49,331 nucleotides of DNA from Clostridiaceae bacterium (lineage in GTDB: Bacteria > Bacillota > Clostridia > Oscillospirales > Acutalibacteraceae): contig JAEEYU010000065.1 of the NCBI GenBank assembly GCA_016288315.1, positions 1 through 49,331 on the forward strand, read 5' to 3'. Positions 1 through 7,063 of this stretch are shown piece after piece. How positions within the stretch are numbered: the stretch's first letter is position 1; every line of letters begins with the position of its first letter. A program made the position numbers and the translations under genes. The notes beneath the pieces were generated by a model that saw only the letters and a list, made by a program, of their open reading frames with translations, made no database searches and was not told the origin of the DNA.

Positions 1-58
1 CGCCGAGCACCATAAGGACGCTCAGCAGAAGAGACAGACATCTTTTGCCCGTTTTCAT
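1..58 (-). CDS. Start of a secreted protein (partial)
   Basis: Only the first 19 codons are inside the window; the gene runs off the left edge. The ATG is preceded by a strong AAGGAGG ribosome site at the normal distance. The visible residues, MKTGKRCLSLLLSVLMVLG, form a basic N terminus followed by a hydrophobic core, typical of a Sec signal peptide. The function of the mature protein cannot be read from here. Confidence 0.7.
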   Translation of the reverse strand, partial: MKTGKRCLSLLLSVLMVLG

Positions 59-239
59 TATTATTCCTCCTTGAAGAAAACAATATATACAAAATTATTT
101 TAACATTATAAGTGTTAAAATTCAAGAGAAAAACCCTTTCACTATATAAGATACGAAAAAAACGGAAATTCCCACCCGAAATTGAAAAATTTTTGGGATT
201 TTTTGAAAATGCAACGCAACAGAGGGGGCATTCGCAACG

Positions 240-294
240 GGTTGCAGGGGGATTGAGGTTTTTGAGATTCTTCGCCTGCGGCTCAGAATGACAG
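240..294 (+). repeat. Dispersed repeat A, copy 1
   Basis: A unit of about 55 bp beginning GGTTGCAGGG and ending GCGGCTCAGAATGACAG. A near-identical copy follows at 383-437 in the same orientation, and the 3' half recurs at 32718-32747. The core contains the short inverted repeat GCCTGCGGC. I see no open frame or transposase associated with it. Confidence 0.75.
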
Positions 295-358
295 TTTTTT
301 GGGAAATTGCAATTAAAACGGCGGGCGTTGTTCTGTCTGAAATTGAGGTTAAGGCGGC

Positions 359-377
359 GGGCGATTGACAATCGCCC
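359..377. repeat. Perfect inverted repeat
   Basis: GGGCGATT, a GAC spacer, then AATCGCCC: an 8-bp perfect stem with a 3-nt loop. It sits between the two copies of repeat A. It has no T tract, so it is more likely part of a REP-like repeat than a terminator. Confidence 0.65.
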
Positions 378-382
378 CTACC

Positions 383-437
383 GGTTGCAGGGAGATTGGA
401 GTTTTTGAGATTTTGAGCCTGCGGCTCAGAATGACAG
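383..437 (+). repeat. Dispersed repeat A, copy 2
   Basis: Second copy of the 55-bp unit of 240-294, same orientation and length, with a few substitutions (for example TTTTGAGCC where copy 1 has TCTTCGCC). It is followed directly by a TTAGGTTTTAGGGG stretch, as is the related copy near 32747. Confidence 0.75.
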
Positions 438-475
438 GTTAGGTTTTAGGGGTCAGGTATGAGGAGAAAGCAGTT

Positions 476-589
476 TTGACCCTTCCGTCTTGCCTGTCGG
501 CAAGCCACCGTCTCGCCTGTCGGCTCGGTCGGCGCTTCTGCTTCGCAGAGGTGTCCACCGGACACCCGCGCCCCTGTGAGGGGAGGCTA
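476..589 (+). repeat. Dispersed palindromic repeat B, long form
   Basis: Begins TTGACCCTTCCGTCTTG and ends GAGGGGAGGCTA, the same ends as the shorter element at 32657-32714. The centre holds CTTGCC-TGTC-GGCAAG and further short palindromes. Compared with the other copy, the central hairpin has a different sequence but is still self-complementary, which suggests the fold is what is kept. Leftward open frames across it look spurious. Confidence 0.7.
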
Positions 590-652
590 ATGCGGGGAGG
601 CGGGGAAATAAATATTTTATAATTCCCGAAAGATATATACATATCGTTTTTT

Positions 653-681
653 TTGTTGTATAATTATATTTAACATATTAT
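653..681 (+). promoter_or_regulatory. Sigma-A promoter of the secreted lipase-like gene
   Basis: TTGTTG at 653-658, a 17-nt spacer, TATTAT at 676-681. It lies about 80 bp before the chosen start at 759 in AT-rich DNA. Confidence 0.45.
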
Positions 682-758
682 TAATGATACAATGGATAAC
701 TGTGCGGCATACGGTGTGTGAGACGAGAGATGGGATTACAGTAAGGGAGAAGCGGAAA

Positions 759-2471
759 ATGAAAAACATTTTTAAAAGGACGGCGGCTCTGCTGCTTGCG
801 TTTGCCATGCTGCCGGTGTTTTCGGCAGCGGCGGCGGCGAAGGAGACGATGTGGATTTCTCAGAGCTTGAGCGACATTCCCGTAATAAGAATATCCGGTG
901 ACGGCGAAAAGCTTGTTGACGAAGACGGAAACAAGGTTTTTCACTACAAGGATATACCCTCGCTTATCAAAAACGAGGACGGCAACGGGCTCAAGGCGAA
1001 AAATGTGCTTGAAGCCATTGCCAACATACTTGAGCCGTGGCTGATTGACGGCGTTCTCAAAAACGACTGGGAGCCCTACTACGACAACCTGCAGAAAGAA
1101 ATCACCGACCTTTTCGAGCGCTCTCTGCTTGACAAGGACGGCAACGCGCAATACGGCACGGGTCTGCGCCCGGAGCGCATTGAAAAAATGAACAGAACGA
1201 GGCACAACGACCAGGGCTGGCACACGCCCGAGGGCAAAAAATACTATGTGCACGACAGATACTGGTTCTATTACGACTGGCGGCTTGACCCCGTTGAGAC
1301 GGCGGCGGAATTCAAGGCGTTTGTGGATGACATACTTGCCTCCACCGGCTGCAGTCAGGCGGGAATTATTGCGAGCTGCCTCGGCACAAACGTTGTGACC
1401 GCCTACCTCGCCGTTTACCCCGAACACGCGGCTGAACATATAAGAGGCGTTGCCTATGACGGAAGCGTTGTTGAAGGAGCGGAGATAATCAGCGAGCCGA
1501 TAAGCGGCAAATTTGTTGTGGATTTTACGGCAATCAACCGTCTGCTGCGCGACTGCGCCGCCATCGACATGTTTGACGTGGGAGAGTTTGTAAACATCTC
1601 GCTGGAGATGCTTGACGGCACGGGCGTGCTCGACGCGGCAATCGTCTTCCCGAGATATGTGCTTTACAATATGCTTGTAAAGGGAGTTACATCGGCGCTT
1701 GCGCTCTCAACATTCTACACCTGGCCGAACTACTGGGCCTGCGTTTCAAAAGAGGACTACCCGACGGCGAAGGAGTATGTTTTCGGGCCCGAGGGCAGCG
1801 AGAAGCGCAAAGAATACGCCGGGCTGATTGAAAAGCTTGACAATTACGACAGACTTGTGCGTCAGAGAGTTCCCGAAATTCTCACCTCCACCGCGGAAAA
1901 CGGCGTGCATTTCGGCGTGATTTCAAAATACGGCTTCCAGACTCTGCCGACCTGCAGAACGAACTACCTGGTATCCGACCAGTTTGCAAGCGTGCGCCGC
2001 TCCTCTTTCGGGGCAACAACTGGCACGATATATAAAGACCTTGAGGATGACTACCTCGCAGAGCGCAGGGCGGCGGGCTTCGGCGGATATCTTTCGCCCG
2101 ACGGTCAGATTGACGCCTCCACCTGCCTGTTCCCCGAAAGCACCTGGTTTATAAAGAACTCCACACATTCGAGCTGGTCCGACTGGGAGCTGCGCCTGCT
2201 GTATGACATTGCGACATCCGAAGAGGCGGTAACCGTTGAAAACGGCTGCTGGCCGTCGAGATTTGTTGTTTATACACGAACGAATCCCGATGACGCCGCC
2301 GACGGCGAAATAGAAGCGATGACCGCAGAAAACTGCGACACGGAGCACTGGGAGGCGGATGATGAAATCGACAATCCCGACGGTATTTTTGAAAAAATCC
2401 GCGCGAGGTTCCTCTCATTGTTCAACTGGATAAAGAAGCTTTTCAAGCTCATTTTTAAGTCTGCTGAGTGA
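759..2471 (+). CDS. Secreted LCAT/lipase-like alpha/beta hydrolase with Cys at the nucleophile elbow
   Basis: A 570-residue protein. An in-frame ATG lies upstream at 684, but the ATG at 759 is preferred because TAAGGGAGA precedes it and a clear signal peptide begins there (residues 1 to about 28, ending in an Ala run). YDWR at residues 172-175 and the following strand-turn-helix resemble the phospholipase/acyltransferase (LCAT-type) branch of alpha/beta hydrolases. At the nucleophile elbow the sequence reads ASCLGTN where relatives read AHSMGGN, so Cys207 sits where Ser is expected. A His in STHSSW late in the protein could complete the triad. The last 28 residues form a basic, aromatic amphipathic helix that may hold the protein at the membrane or wall. 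The substrate is unknown; a lipid ester is the likeliest guess. Confidence 0.65.
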   Translation: MKNIFKRTAALLLAFAMLPVFSAAAAAKETMWISQSLSDIPVIRISGDGEKLVDEDGNKVFHYKDIPSLIKNEDGNGLKAKNVLEAIANILEPWLIDGVLKNDWEPYYDNLQKEITDLFERSLLDKDGNAQYGTGLRPERIEKMNRTRHNDQGWHTPEGKKYYVHDRYWFYYDWRLDPVETAAEFKAFVDDILASTGCSQAGIIASCLGTNVVTAYLAVYPEHAAEHIRGVAYDGSVVEGAEIISEPISGKFVVDFTAINRLLRDCAAIDMFDVGEFVNISLEMLDGTGVLDAAIVFPRYVLYNMLVKGVTSALALSTFYTWPNYWACVSKEDYPTAKEYVFGPEGSEKRKEYAGLIEKLDNYDRLVRQRVPEILTSTAENGVHFGVISKYGFQTLPTCRTNYLVSDQFASVRRSSFGATTGTIYKDLEDDYLAERRAAGFGGYLSPDGQIDASTCLFPESTWFIKNSTHSSWSDWELRLLYDIATSEEAVTVENGCWPSRFVVYTRTNPDDAADGEIEAMTAENCDTEHWEADDEIDNPDGIFEKIRARFLSLFNWIKKLFKLIFKSAE

Positions 2472-2492
2472 CATTTTAATCCATATAATCGC

Positions 2493-2534
2493 AAAACGAA
2501 CCGTTTCAGAAATGAAGCGGTCCGTTTTGTTTTT
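2493..2534. terminator. Bidirectional intrinsic terminator
   Basis: An AAAACG-rich arm at 2493-2507 pairs, with G-U wobbles, with GAAGCGGTCCGTTTT ending at 2528, and T runs follow. It lies between the convergent ends of the hydrolase gene (2471) and the glycosidase gene (2551). Confidence 0.7.
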
Positions 2535-2550
2535 TATAAAATATACTGTT

Positions 2551-3933
2551 TTATTTCTCGGCATAGACGAAGAAATCGCCCTCAAGACCGTGCCAGCGGA
2601 TGCGGACTCTTGTGCTGCCCGTTCCGACGGCGCGGATCTGCCAGCCGGAGATTTTAATGACGCTCTCGTCATAATCATAAAACTGCGCTCCGAAAAGCAC
2701 GGGGAAGGTGAAGGCGTCGGAATCCATTGCCATTACAAGCAGATTCGCACTGCCTTTGATGTGATAGACCTGCTTTTCCGCCTTAATCATTATAACCTCG
2801 GGAACGGCGCGCACCCTGCTGCGGATGACGGGCATTTCAATATTTTTCTCCGCAGATAAATCGGTTTTGGGAGCGTCGGAGAGAGACAGGGCAACACGGT
2901 GGAATCTTGTGGGCCAGTTGCCCCAGTCGGAGCCGTAGGCGTAGGAGAGATATACGGGGTCGCCTTTGCCGATGTGACCGTCCGCCCTGCCGGAGATGCC
3001 GCAGTTGTGGAGTTTCTTTGCCGTATTGTTTTTGACAAAACCGCTTCTGCGGAAGTTTATGCCGTCGAAGGACTCCCAGACGGAAACGCAACTGTCATCC
3101 GAAAAGCGCTTTTCGGTAAATACGGCTATGAATCTGCCGTATTCGTCGCAGTATCTGACATCCGCTGAGTCGCCTGAATCTTTGGGAGGAAGGCACTCGC
3201 CGTGAAATTCGAGGGCGGCGGGCCAGTTCTCATCGGTTGCGTCAGCCGTGGCAACTCTTGTTGTGGAGCCGGAATCGTTCCAGGAATAATAGATGTAGAG
3301 AGTGCTGCCCATCAGCACAAAGGAGGGCTCGCCCGAGCCGAAGCCCTCGGGGTTGCCGTCATATTTTATAAGCGGAACAACGGGGGCTGTTCCCCAGCCG
3401 CTGCCCGTCCATTTTTCAAAGGGACCGTCGGGGTTTTTGCTGCGCGCGATATAGACGCTGTTGTTGACTCCGCGCGGGTCGGTAGTTGAGGTGCAGCCGA
3501 TGTAGTAGTAGCCGCCGAATTTTATTACGCCGGGGTCGCAGACCCATTTTGCATCCTCCGTTTCGGGAGTGGGTCGGAGCGCGACAACCTCTTTAGTGCG
3601 CTTTTTGCCGCCGTCAAAGAGGCGGCTGTAGGTGACAACGTCGGTGATGTCGCCCGGACCGTTTGCGGCGCTCCACAGATCGATGCTGCCGTCTTTGTTG
3701 AGAATCATTGACGGACCGTAGCGGTAGCCGCCGTGAATCTCGCCGGGTCTGAAGGTGTCAATGCCCGTGTCAACGGCGTCAATCTGCAGGTATTTTGCGG
3801 TGTCGCCGGGCTGCGACGGCTCAGACGGCGGGAAGTCACCACCGCCGGTCATCGGAGCAAACGAGGAGGAGCCGATGCCGAGCAGGGTCAGGTAGATGAG
3901 GATTGTTTTAAGGACTAAATAAAAAATATCCAT
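2551..3933 (-). CDS. GH43-like five-bladed beta-propeller glycosidase, exported
   Basis: The chosen start gives 460 residues: GGAGG lies 5 nt before the ATG at 3933, while the frame open further upstream has no such site. The N terminus MDIFYLVLKTILIYLTLLGIG is a hydrophobic export or anchor segment, followed by a Pro/Ser-rich linker. The body shows repeated propeller-blade motifs typical of glycoside hydrolase clan GH-F: YRYGPSMILNKDGSIDLW, then CDPGVIKFGGYYYIGCTS, then GEPSFVLMGSTLYIYYSW. These place an Asp, an Asp and a Glu where GH43-type catalytic residues fall. About 80 C-terminal residues form a beta-rich domain. Likely action is on a plant or host glycan outside the membrane; the linkage cannot be told. 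Confidence 0.65.
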   Translation of the reverse strand: MDIFYLVLKTILIYLTLLGIGSSSFAPMTGGGDFPPSEPSQPGDTAKYLQIDAVDTGIDTFRPGEIHGGYRYGPSMILNKDGSIDLWSAANGPGDITDVVTYSRLFDGGKKRTKEVVALRPTPETEDAKWVCDPGVIKFGGYYYIGCTSTTDPRGVNNSVYIARSKNPDGPFEKWTGSGWGTAPVVPLIKYDGNPEGFGSGEPSFVLMGSTLYIYYSWNDSGSTTRVATADATDENWPAALEFHGECLPPKDSGDSADVRYCDEYGRFIAVFTEKRFSDDSCVSVWESFDGINFRRSGFVKNNTAKKLHNCGISGRADGHIGKGDPVYLSYAYGSDWGNWPTRFHRVALSLSDAPKTDLSAEKNIEMPVIRSRVRAVPEVIMIKAEKQVYHIKGSANLLVMAMDSDAFTFPVLFGAQFYDYDESVIKISGWQIRAVGTGSTRVRIRWHGLEGDFFVYAEK

Positions 3934-4085
3934 GTGTGCCTCCGGGGGTGAGATTTGCGCTGCGCGGCAGACGTAAAACCAGGCAGGGACTTTTGACCGC
4001 ACGGCTGTTTTCAATAAAAGTATATTAACACGAAAGAACGGTTTTTTCAATCAGGCGGCGGGATGTCTTTTTATCGGCGGATATA

Positions 4086-4114
4086 TTGAAAAATGGGATT
4101 AATACTGTTAAAAT
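4086..4114 (+). promoter_or_regulatory. Sigma-A promoter of the S51 peptidase operon
   Basis: TTGAAA at 4086-4091, 17-nt spacer, TAAAAT at 4109-4114, about 20-30 bp before the first gene. The transcript leader would be very short. Confidence 0.6.
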
Positions 4115-4135
4115 GGAAATATAATTTGCAAAGGG

Positions 4136-4840
4136 GTGGTTAAGACGGGCAGAATTGTTGCAACAGGCGGCGGTTTCGGAGGGGAGCACACCGATTTTCT
4201 GGTGAGGCACATTCTTTCGCTTTGCGAAAAGAAAAATCCCTCTTTTCTGCTTATTCCCACGGCGGGTTTTGACGGCTACGGGAGCGGTCTGCTTTCGCGG
4301 TTTTTCAACTGCGGCTGTGACGTTGACGTGCTGTGCCTGACGCACCCTTACATAACGGAAGAACTCGTCGCCCGGAAGATTCGCAGTGCAGATATAATCA
4401 ACGTGCCCGGCGGAAACCTTCGGTTTCTTATTGAAACGTGGAAAAAGACGGGTGCTGACAGATATCTCAGGGAGGCGTTCGATTCGGGCAAGGTTCTTTT
4501 CGGCGATTCCTCGGGCGCCATGTGCTGGTTTGCCTCCGGATATGACGATTGCGGACCCGAAAACTCCTTTATGACACTCGACTGCCTCGGACTTATTCCA
4601 TACGGCAACTGCCCGCACTACGACAGTCAGGACTGGCAGAGCTTCAACTCAGCCGCACCCTGCCTCGGGCGCTCGTCGATAGCGCTTGAAAACGACATCG
4701 CCCTGTGTTTTATTGACGGAAAATACTCGCTCCTGCACTCGCCCGAAAGGGTTGACGCGAGGGCGTGGTTCTTTGACAAAGATAAAGATTACCGCAGATT
4801 CGACCTTGACGCACACCCCGAAATTCTTGAAAGGCTGTGA
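4136..4840 (+). CDS. Peptidase S51 (dipeptidase E-like), paralogue 1
   Basis: A 234-residue cytoplasmic serine peptidase of the PepE/cyanophycinase superfamily, with a class I glutaminase-like fold. Visible marks are the N-terminal glycine-rich ATGGGFGG, the PGGNLRFL segment, and the nucleophile turn GDSSGAMCW with Ser125 in the position of Ser in the PepE motif GWSAGAN. It is clearly related to the second copy at 26563-27258. The start is awkward: the GTG at 4136 lies inside the best ribosome site, and no ATG, GTG or TTG follows in frame at normal spacing. Alignment with the paralogue puts the natural start at 4145, which here is ACG. It is first in a tight operon with a flavoprotein and a phosphatase-superfamily protein. 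Confidence 0.75.
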   Translation: MVKTGRIVATGGGFGGEHTDFLVRHILSLCEKKNPSFLLIPTAGFDGYGSGLLSRFFNCGCDVDVLCLTHPYITEELVARKIRSADIINVPGGNLRFLIETWKKTGADRYLREAFDSGKVLFGDSSGAMCWFASGYDDCGPENSFMTLDCLGLIPYGNCPHYDSQDWQSFNSAAPCLGRSSIALENDIALCFIDGKYSLLHSPERVDARAWFFDKDKDYRRFDLDAHPEILERL

Positions 4841-4844
4841 GAAT

Positions 4845-6161
4845 ATGAAGAAGATTCTTGTTGCGGGAGCGGGGCACGGAGGCCTTGTTGCGGCGGCTAA
4901 GCTCAGCGATGCGGGCTATGACGTTACCGTGCTTGAAAAAGGAGAGGAGGGCACTCTCGGTCACGACTGGGAGGACGGCTTCGGGCTTGCCAACCTTGCA
5001 AAGGTGCTCGGAATAAAAACGGAGGAGCTGCCCTCTGATTTCTGGCGGCCGAGGGGAGACGGTGCATTTTTCAGCCCCTCCAAACGTAAAAAAATCGTTG
5101 TTCACTACGGTCCGACAGGGCAGAGAGTTGTGTGGCGCAAAACGCTCATCAGCATGCTGCTGGCCCACGCCGTAAATCACGGTGTCAGAATTGAATACGG
5201 AGTTGAGGTTCTTGCCCCCATTGTTGAAAACAACCGTGTGACGGGGCTTGAAACATCAGCGGGAAAATATGAAGCCGACCTTGTGATAGATGCGGCAGGT
5301 GCCTTTTCGCCCGTGCGTATGAACCTTCCCGACTCTTTCTGCATAGAAAAAACGCCGAAGGACGGCGACGTATTTTACGGTCACAGGGGCTATTACAGCA
5401 AGGCGTATGAGTATCAGCCCGACATCGGGTTTGAGGTTTATCTCTACCACGAGCGTGAGCAGGGGCTCTCCTGGTTTGACACGAGCAGAGAGGGCTGCGA
5501 TGTGCTTATAGGCAGGGTGTTCCCGCTTGACGACGCAAAGGTGGAGGAGCAGCACGCCCTTTTCAGAAAGGATCATCCGTGGTTCGGCAACGAGCTGCTG
5601 CACGGCGGTTATTATGCGATTATTCCCGTTCGCAGACCGCTGACGCTTATGGTTGCCGACGGCTATGCGGCGGTGGGCGATTCCGCCTTTATGACTACGC
5701 CGATGAACGGTATGGGAATTGACCTTTCACTGCTTGCGGGCGGTATTCTCGCCGATACAATCATAAAGTATAACAGCGCCGACGCTAAAGATTTGTGGAA
5801 ATACAACCGCGCCTATCACATTCTTTACGGTGCAAACAATGCGAGAAATCACGGGCTCAAGGGGGCGCTTCTCGCCCTGCCGTTCGAGGCGATAGATTTC
5901 TTTTTTGAGAACGGAATTATTCAGTCCGCTGACCTTCAGGGAGCCGGCGACAACACAAGTCTGCCCGTGCTGCTCGAAAAATTCATAAGGGGTATGAAGC
6001 ATCCGAAATGGTTTTTCACCCTGCTGGGCGGACTTATGAAGGGCACGGCGGCGGCAAAGCTTTACCGCAATCCGCCCGAAGAATATTCGCTGCCCGAAAT
6101 AAACGCCTGGTCTGAAAAAATCGGGAGCAAAGATGTGAAGGTTGAGGTCAGAGCTCACTGA
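4845..6161 (+). CDS. FAD-dependent oxidoreductase (geranylgeranyl-reductase/phytoene-desaturase-like)
   Basis: The start is the ATG 4 nt after the peptidase stop, giving 438 residues; the frame is open upstream but the dinucleotide-binding fold begins here. MKKILVAGAGHGG (Gly8, Gly10, Gly13) followed by a Glu at the end of the second strand (VLEKGEE) is the Rossmann FAD-binding motif. VGDSAFMTTPMNGMGID near residue 290 is the second FAD-contact motif found in flavin hydroxylases, geranylgeranyl reductases and halogenases. The segment between them should form the substrate domain; the hydrophobic C-terminal quarter could touch the membrane. The substrate is unknown. Tight coupling to the genes either side suggests one small pathway. 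Confidence 0.7.
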   Translation: MKKILVAGAGHGGLVAAAKLSDAGYDVTVLEKGEEGTLGHDWEDGFGLANLAKVLGIKTEELPSDFWRPRGDGAFFSPSKRKKIVVHYGPTGQRVVWRKTLISMLLAHAVNHGVRIEYGVEVLAPIVENNRVTGLETSAGKYEADLVIDAAGAFSPVRMNLPDSFCIEKTPKDGDVFYGHRGYYSKAYEYQPDIGFEVYLYHEREQGLSWFDTSREGCDVLIGRVFPLDDAKVEEQHALFRKDHPWFGNELLHGGYYAIIPVRRPLTLMVADGYAAVGDSAFMTTPMNGMGIDLSLLAGGILADTIIKYNSADAKDLWKYNRAYHILYGANNARNHGLKGALLALPFEAIDFFFENGIIQSADLQGAGDNTSLPVLLEKFIRGMKHPKWFFTLLGGLMKGTAAAKLYRNPPEEYSLPEINAWSEKIGSKDVKVEVRAH

Positions 6162-6170
6162 GAGGTAAAA

Positions 6171-6977
6171 ATGGAAGAAAATCAGGTTTGCATAACATCG
6201 GTAAAAAACACTGTGCTCGGGGTGCTGGGTCTTGCACAAAACCCCGGTTGCGCACCCGCAAATGAAGAGGCATTGTCTCTCGCGGAGAAAGCATTTTGCG
6301 GGGAAAAGGCGGACAGAGCCGTTATCTATAACCCCGACGCCGTCGCGTGGTGGATATTCGAAAAATACAGCGATATGTTCGCTCCCGCCCTTGAAAAAAG
6401 CGGAATAACAATGAAAATGCGCTCCGTAATGCCGAGCGTAACTCCGGTCTGCTTCGGCTCGATGTATAGCGGAGTTATGCCCGAAAAGCACGGAATTATG
6501 AAATATGAAAAGCCCGTGCTCACCATTGAAACGCTTTTTGACGTTATGATTGAGCAGGGCAAAAAGGCGGCGATAGTCTCGACAACGGGCGACAGCATTT
6601 CAAAAATATTCCTGAAAAGAAATATGGATTATTACATATATCCGTCGGTCCGCCTTGTAAACCGCAAGGCGCTGCGGCTCATCAAAGAGAACAGATACGA
6701 CCTGATTGTTATATACAACGGCAACTATGACGCTTCAATGCACGCAACGGGTCCCGAGGGTCGTCTGGCGATAAAATCACTCGGCAAAAATATAAAATTC
6801 TACCGTAAAATGGCGGATGCGATTGAAAAACACATGAAAAACAGCAACGTGTTTTACGGCTTCTGCCCCGACCACGGCTGCCACGCCATTGACAGCGGCC
6901 GCGGCTCGCACGGTCTTGACATGGAAGAGGATATGAACGTCGTTCACCTGTATTGCGCAAAGAAAAAAGAAGGGTAA
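6171..6977 (+). CDS. Alkaline-phosphatase-superfamily (type I phosphodiesterase-like) protein
   Basis: A 268-residue cytoplasmic protein, third in the S51-flavoprotein operon, 9 bp after the previous stop and preceded by GAGAGGT. MPSVTPVCFGSMYSGVMPEKHGI carries the usual nucleophile Thr region of nucleotide pyrophosphatase/phosphodiesterase relatives, and PDHGCHAID with a later SHG gives the C-terminal metal ligands. The N terminus has a long lead (about 50 residues) in place of the compact LVDGMRPD strand seen in the related protein at 24891-25664, so the first metal-site Asp is less certain. Activity is likely hydrolysis of a phosphodiester or sulfate ester; the substrate is unknown. Confidence 0.6.
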   Translation: MEENQVCITSVKNTVLGVLGLAQNPGCAPANEEALSLAEKAFCGEKADRAVIYNPDAVAWWIFEKYSDMFAPALEKSGITMKMRSVMPSVTPVCFGSMYSGVMPEKHGIMKYEKPVLTIETLFDVMIEQGKKAAIVSTTGDSISKIFLKRNMDYYIYPSVRLVNRKALRLIKENRYDLIVIYNGNYDASMHATGPEGRLAIKSLGKNIKFYRKMADAIEKHMKNSNVFYGFCPDHGCHAIDSGRGSHGLDMEEDMNVVHLYCAKKKEG

Positions 6978-6994
6978 ATGAAAATTGAATTCTG

Positions 6995-7036
6995 CATAAC
7001 AACAAACGGCACCCGGCGGTGCCGTTTGTTGTTATG
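6995..7036. terminator. Very strong bidirectional terminator
   Basis: A perfect 19-bp stem (CATAACAACAAACGGCACC and its complement) with a CGGC loop, between convergent genes ending at 6977 and 7064. T-rich flanks are present in both directions. Confidence 0.85.
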
Positions 7037-7063
7037 TTTATCCGGAATTGAAATGCAGGTTAT

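Larger units (their letters stand above)
59..652. other. Gene-free repeat-rich stretch
   Basis: No credible coding sequence is present. The left third is AT-rich and probably holds the promoter of the leftward gene. The rest is made of short repeat modules: two direct copies of a 55-bp unit, a perfect inverted repeat, and a longer palindromic module whose relatives recur at 32657-32747. Open frames here are by-products of the repeats. Confidence 0.7.

Noticed and set aside
439-642. Leftward 67-codon frame across repeat B
   Set aside because: It follows the palindromic repeat, has no ribosome site, and its translation is of the Arg/Ser-rich kind made by reading REP-like DNA.
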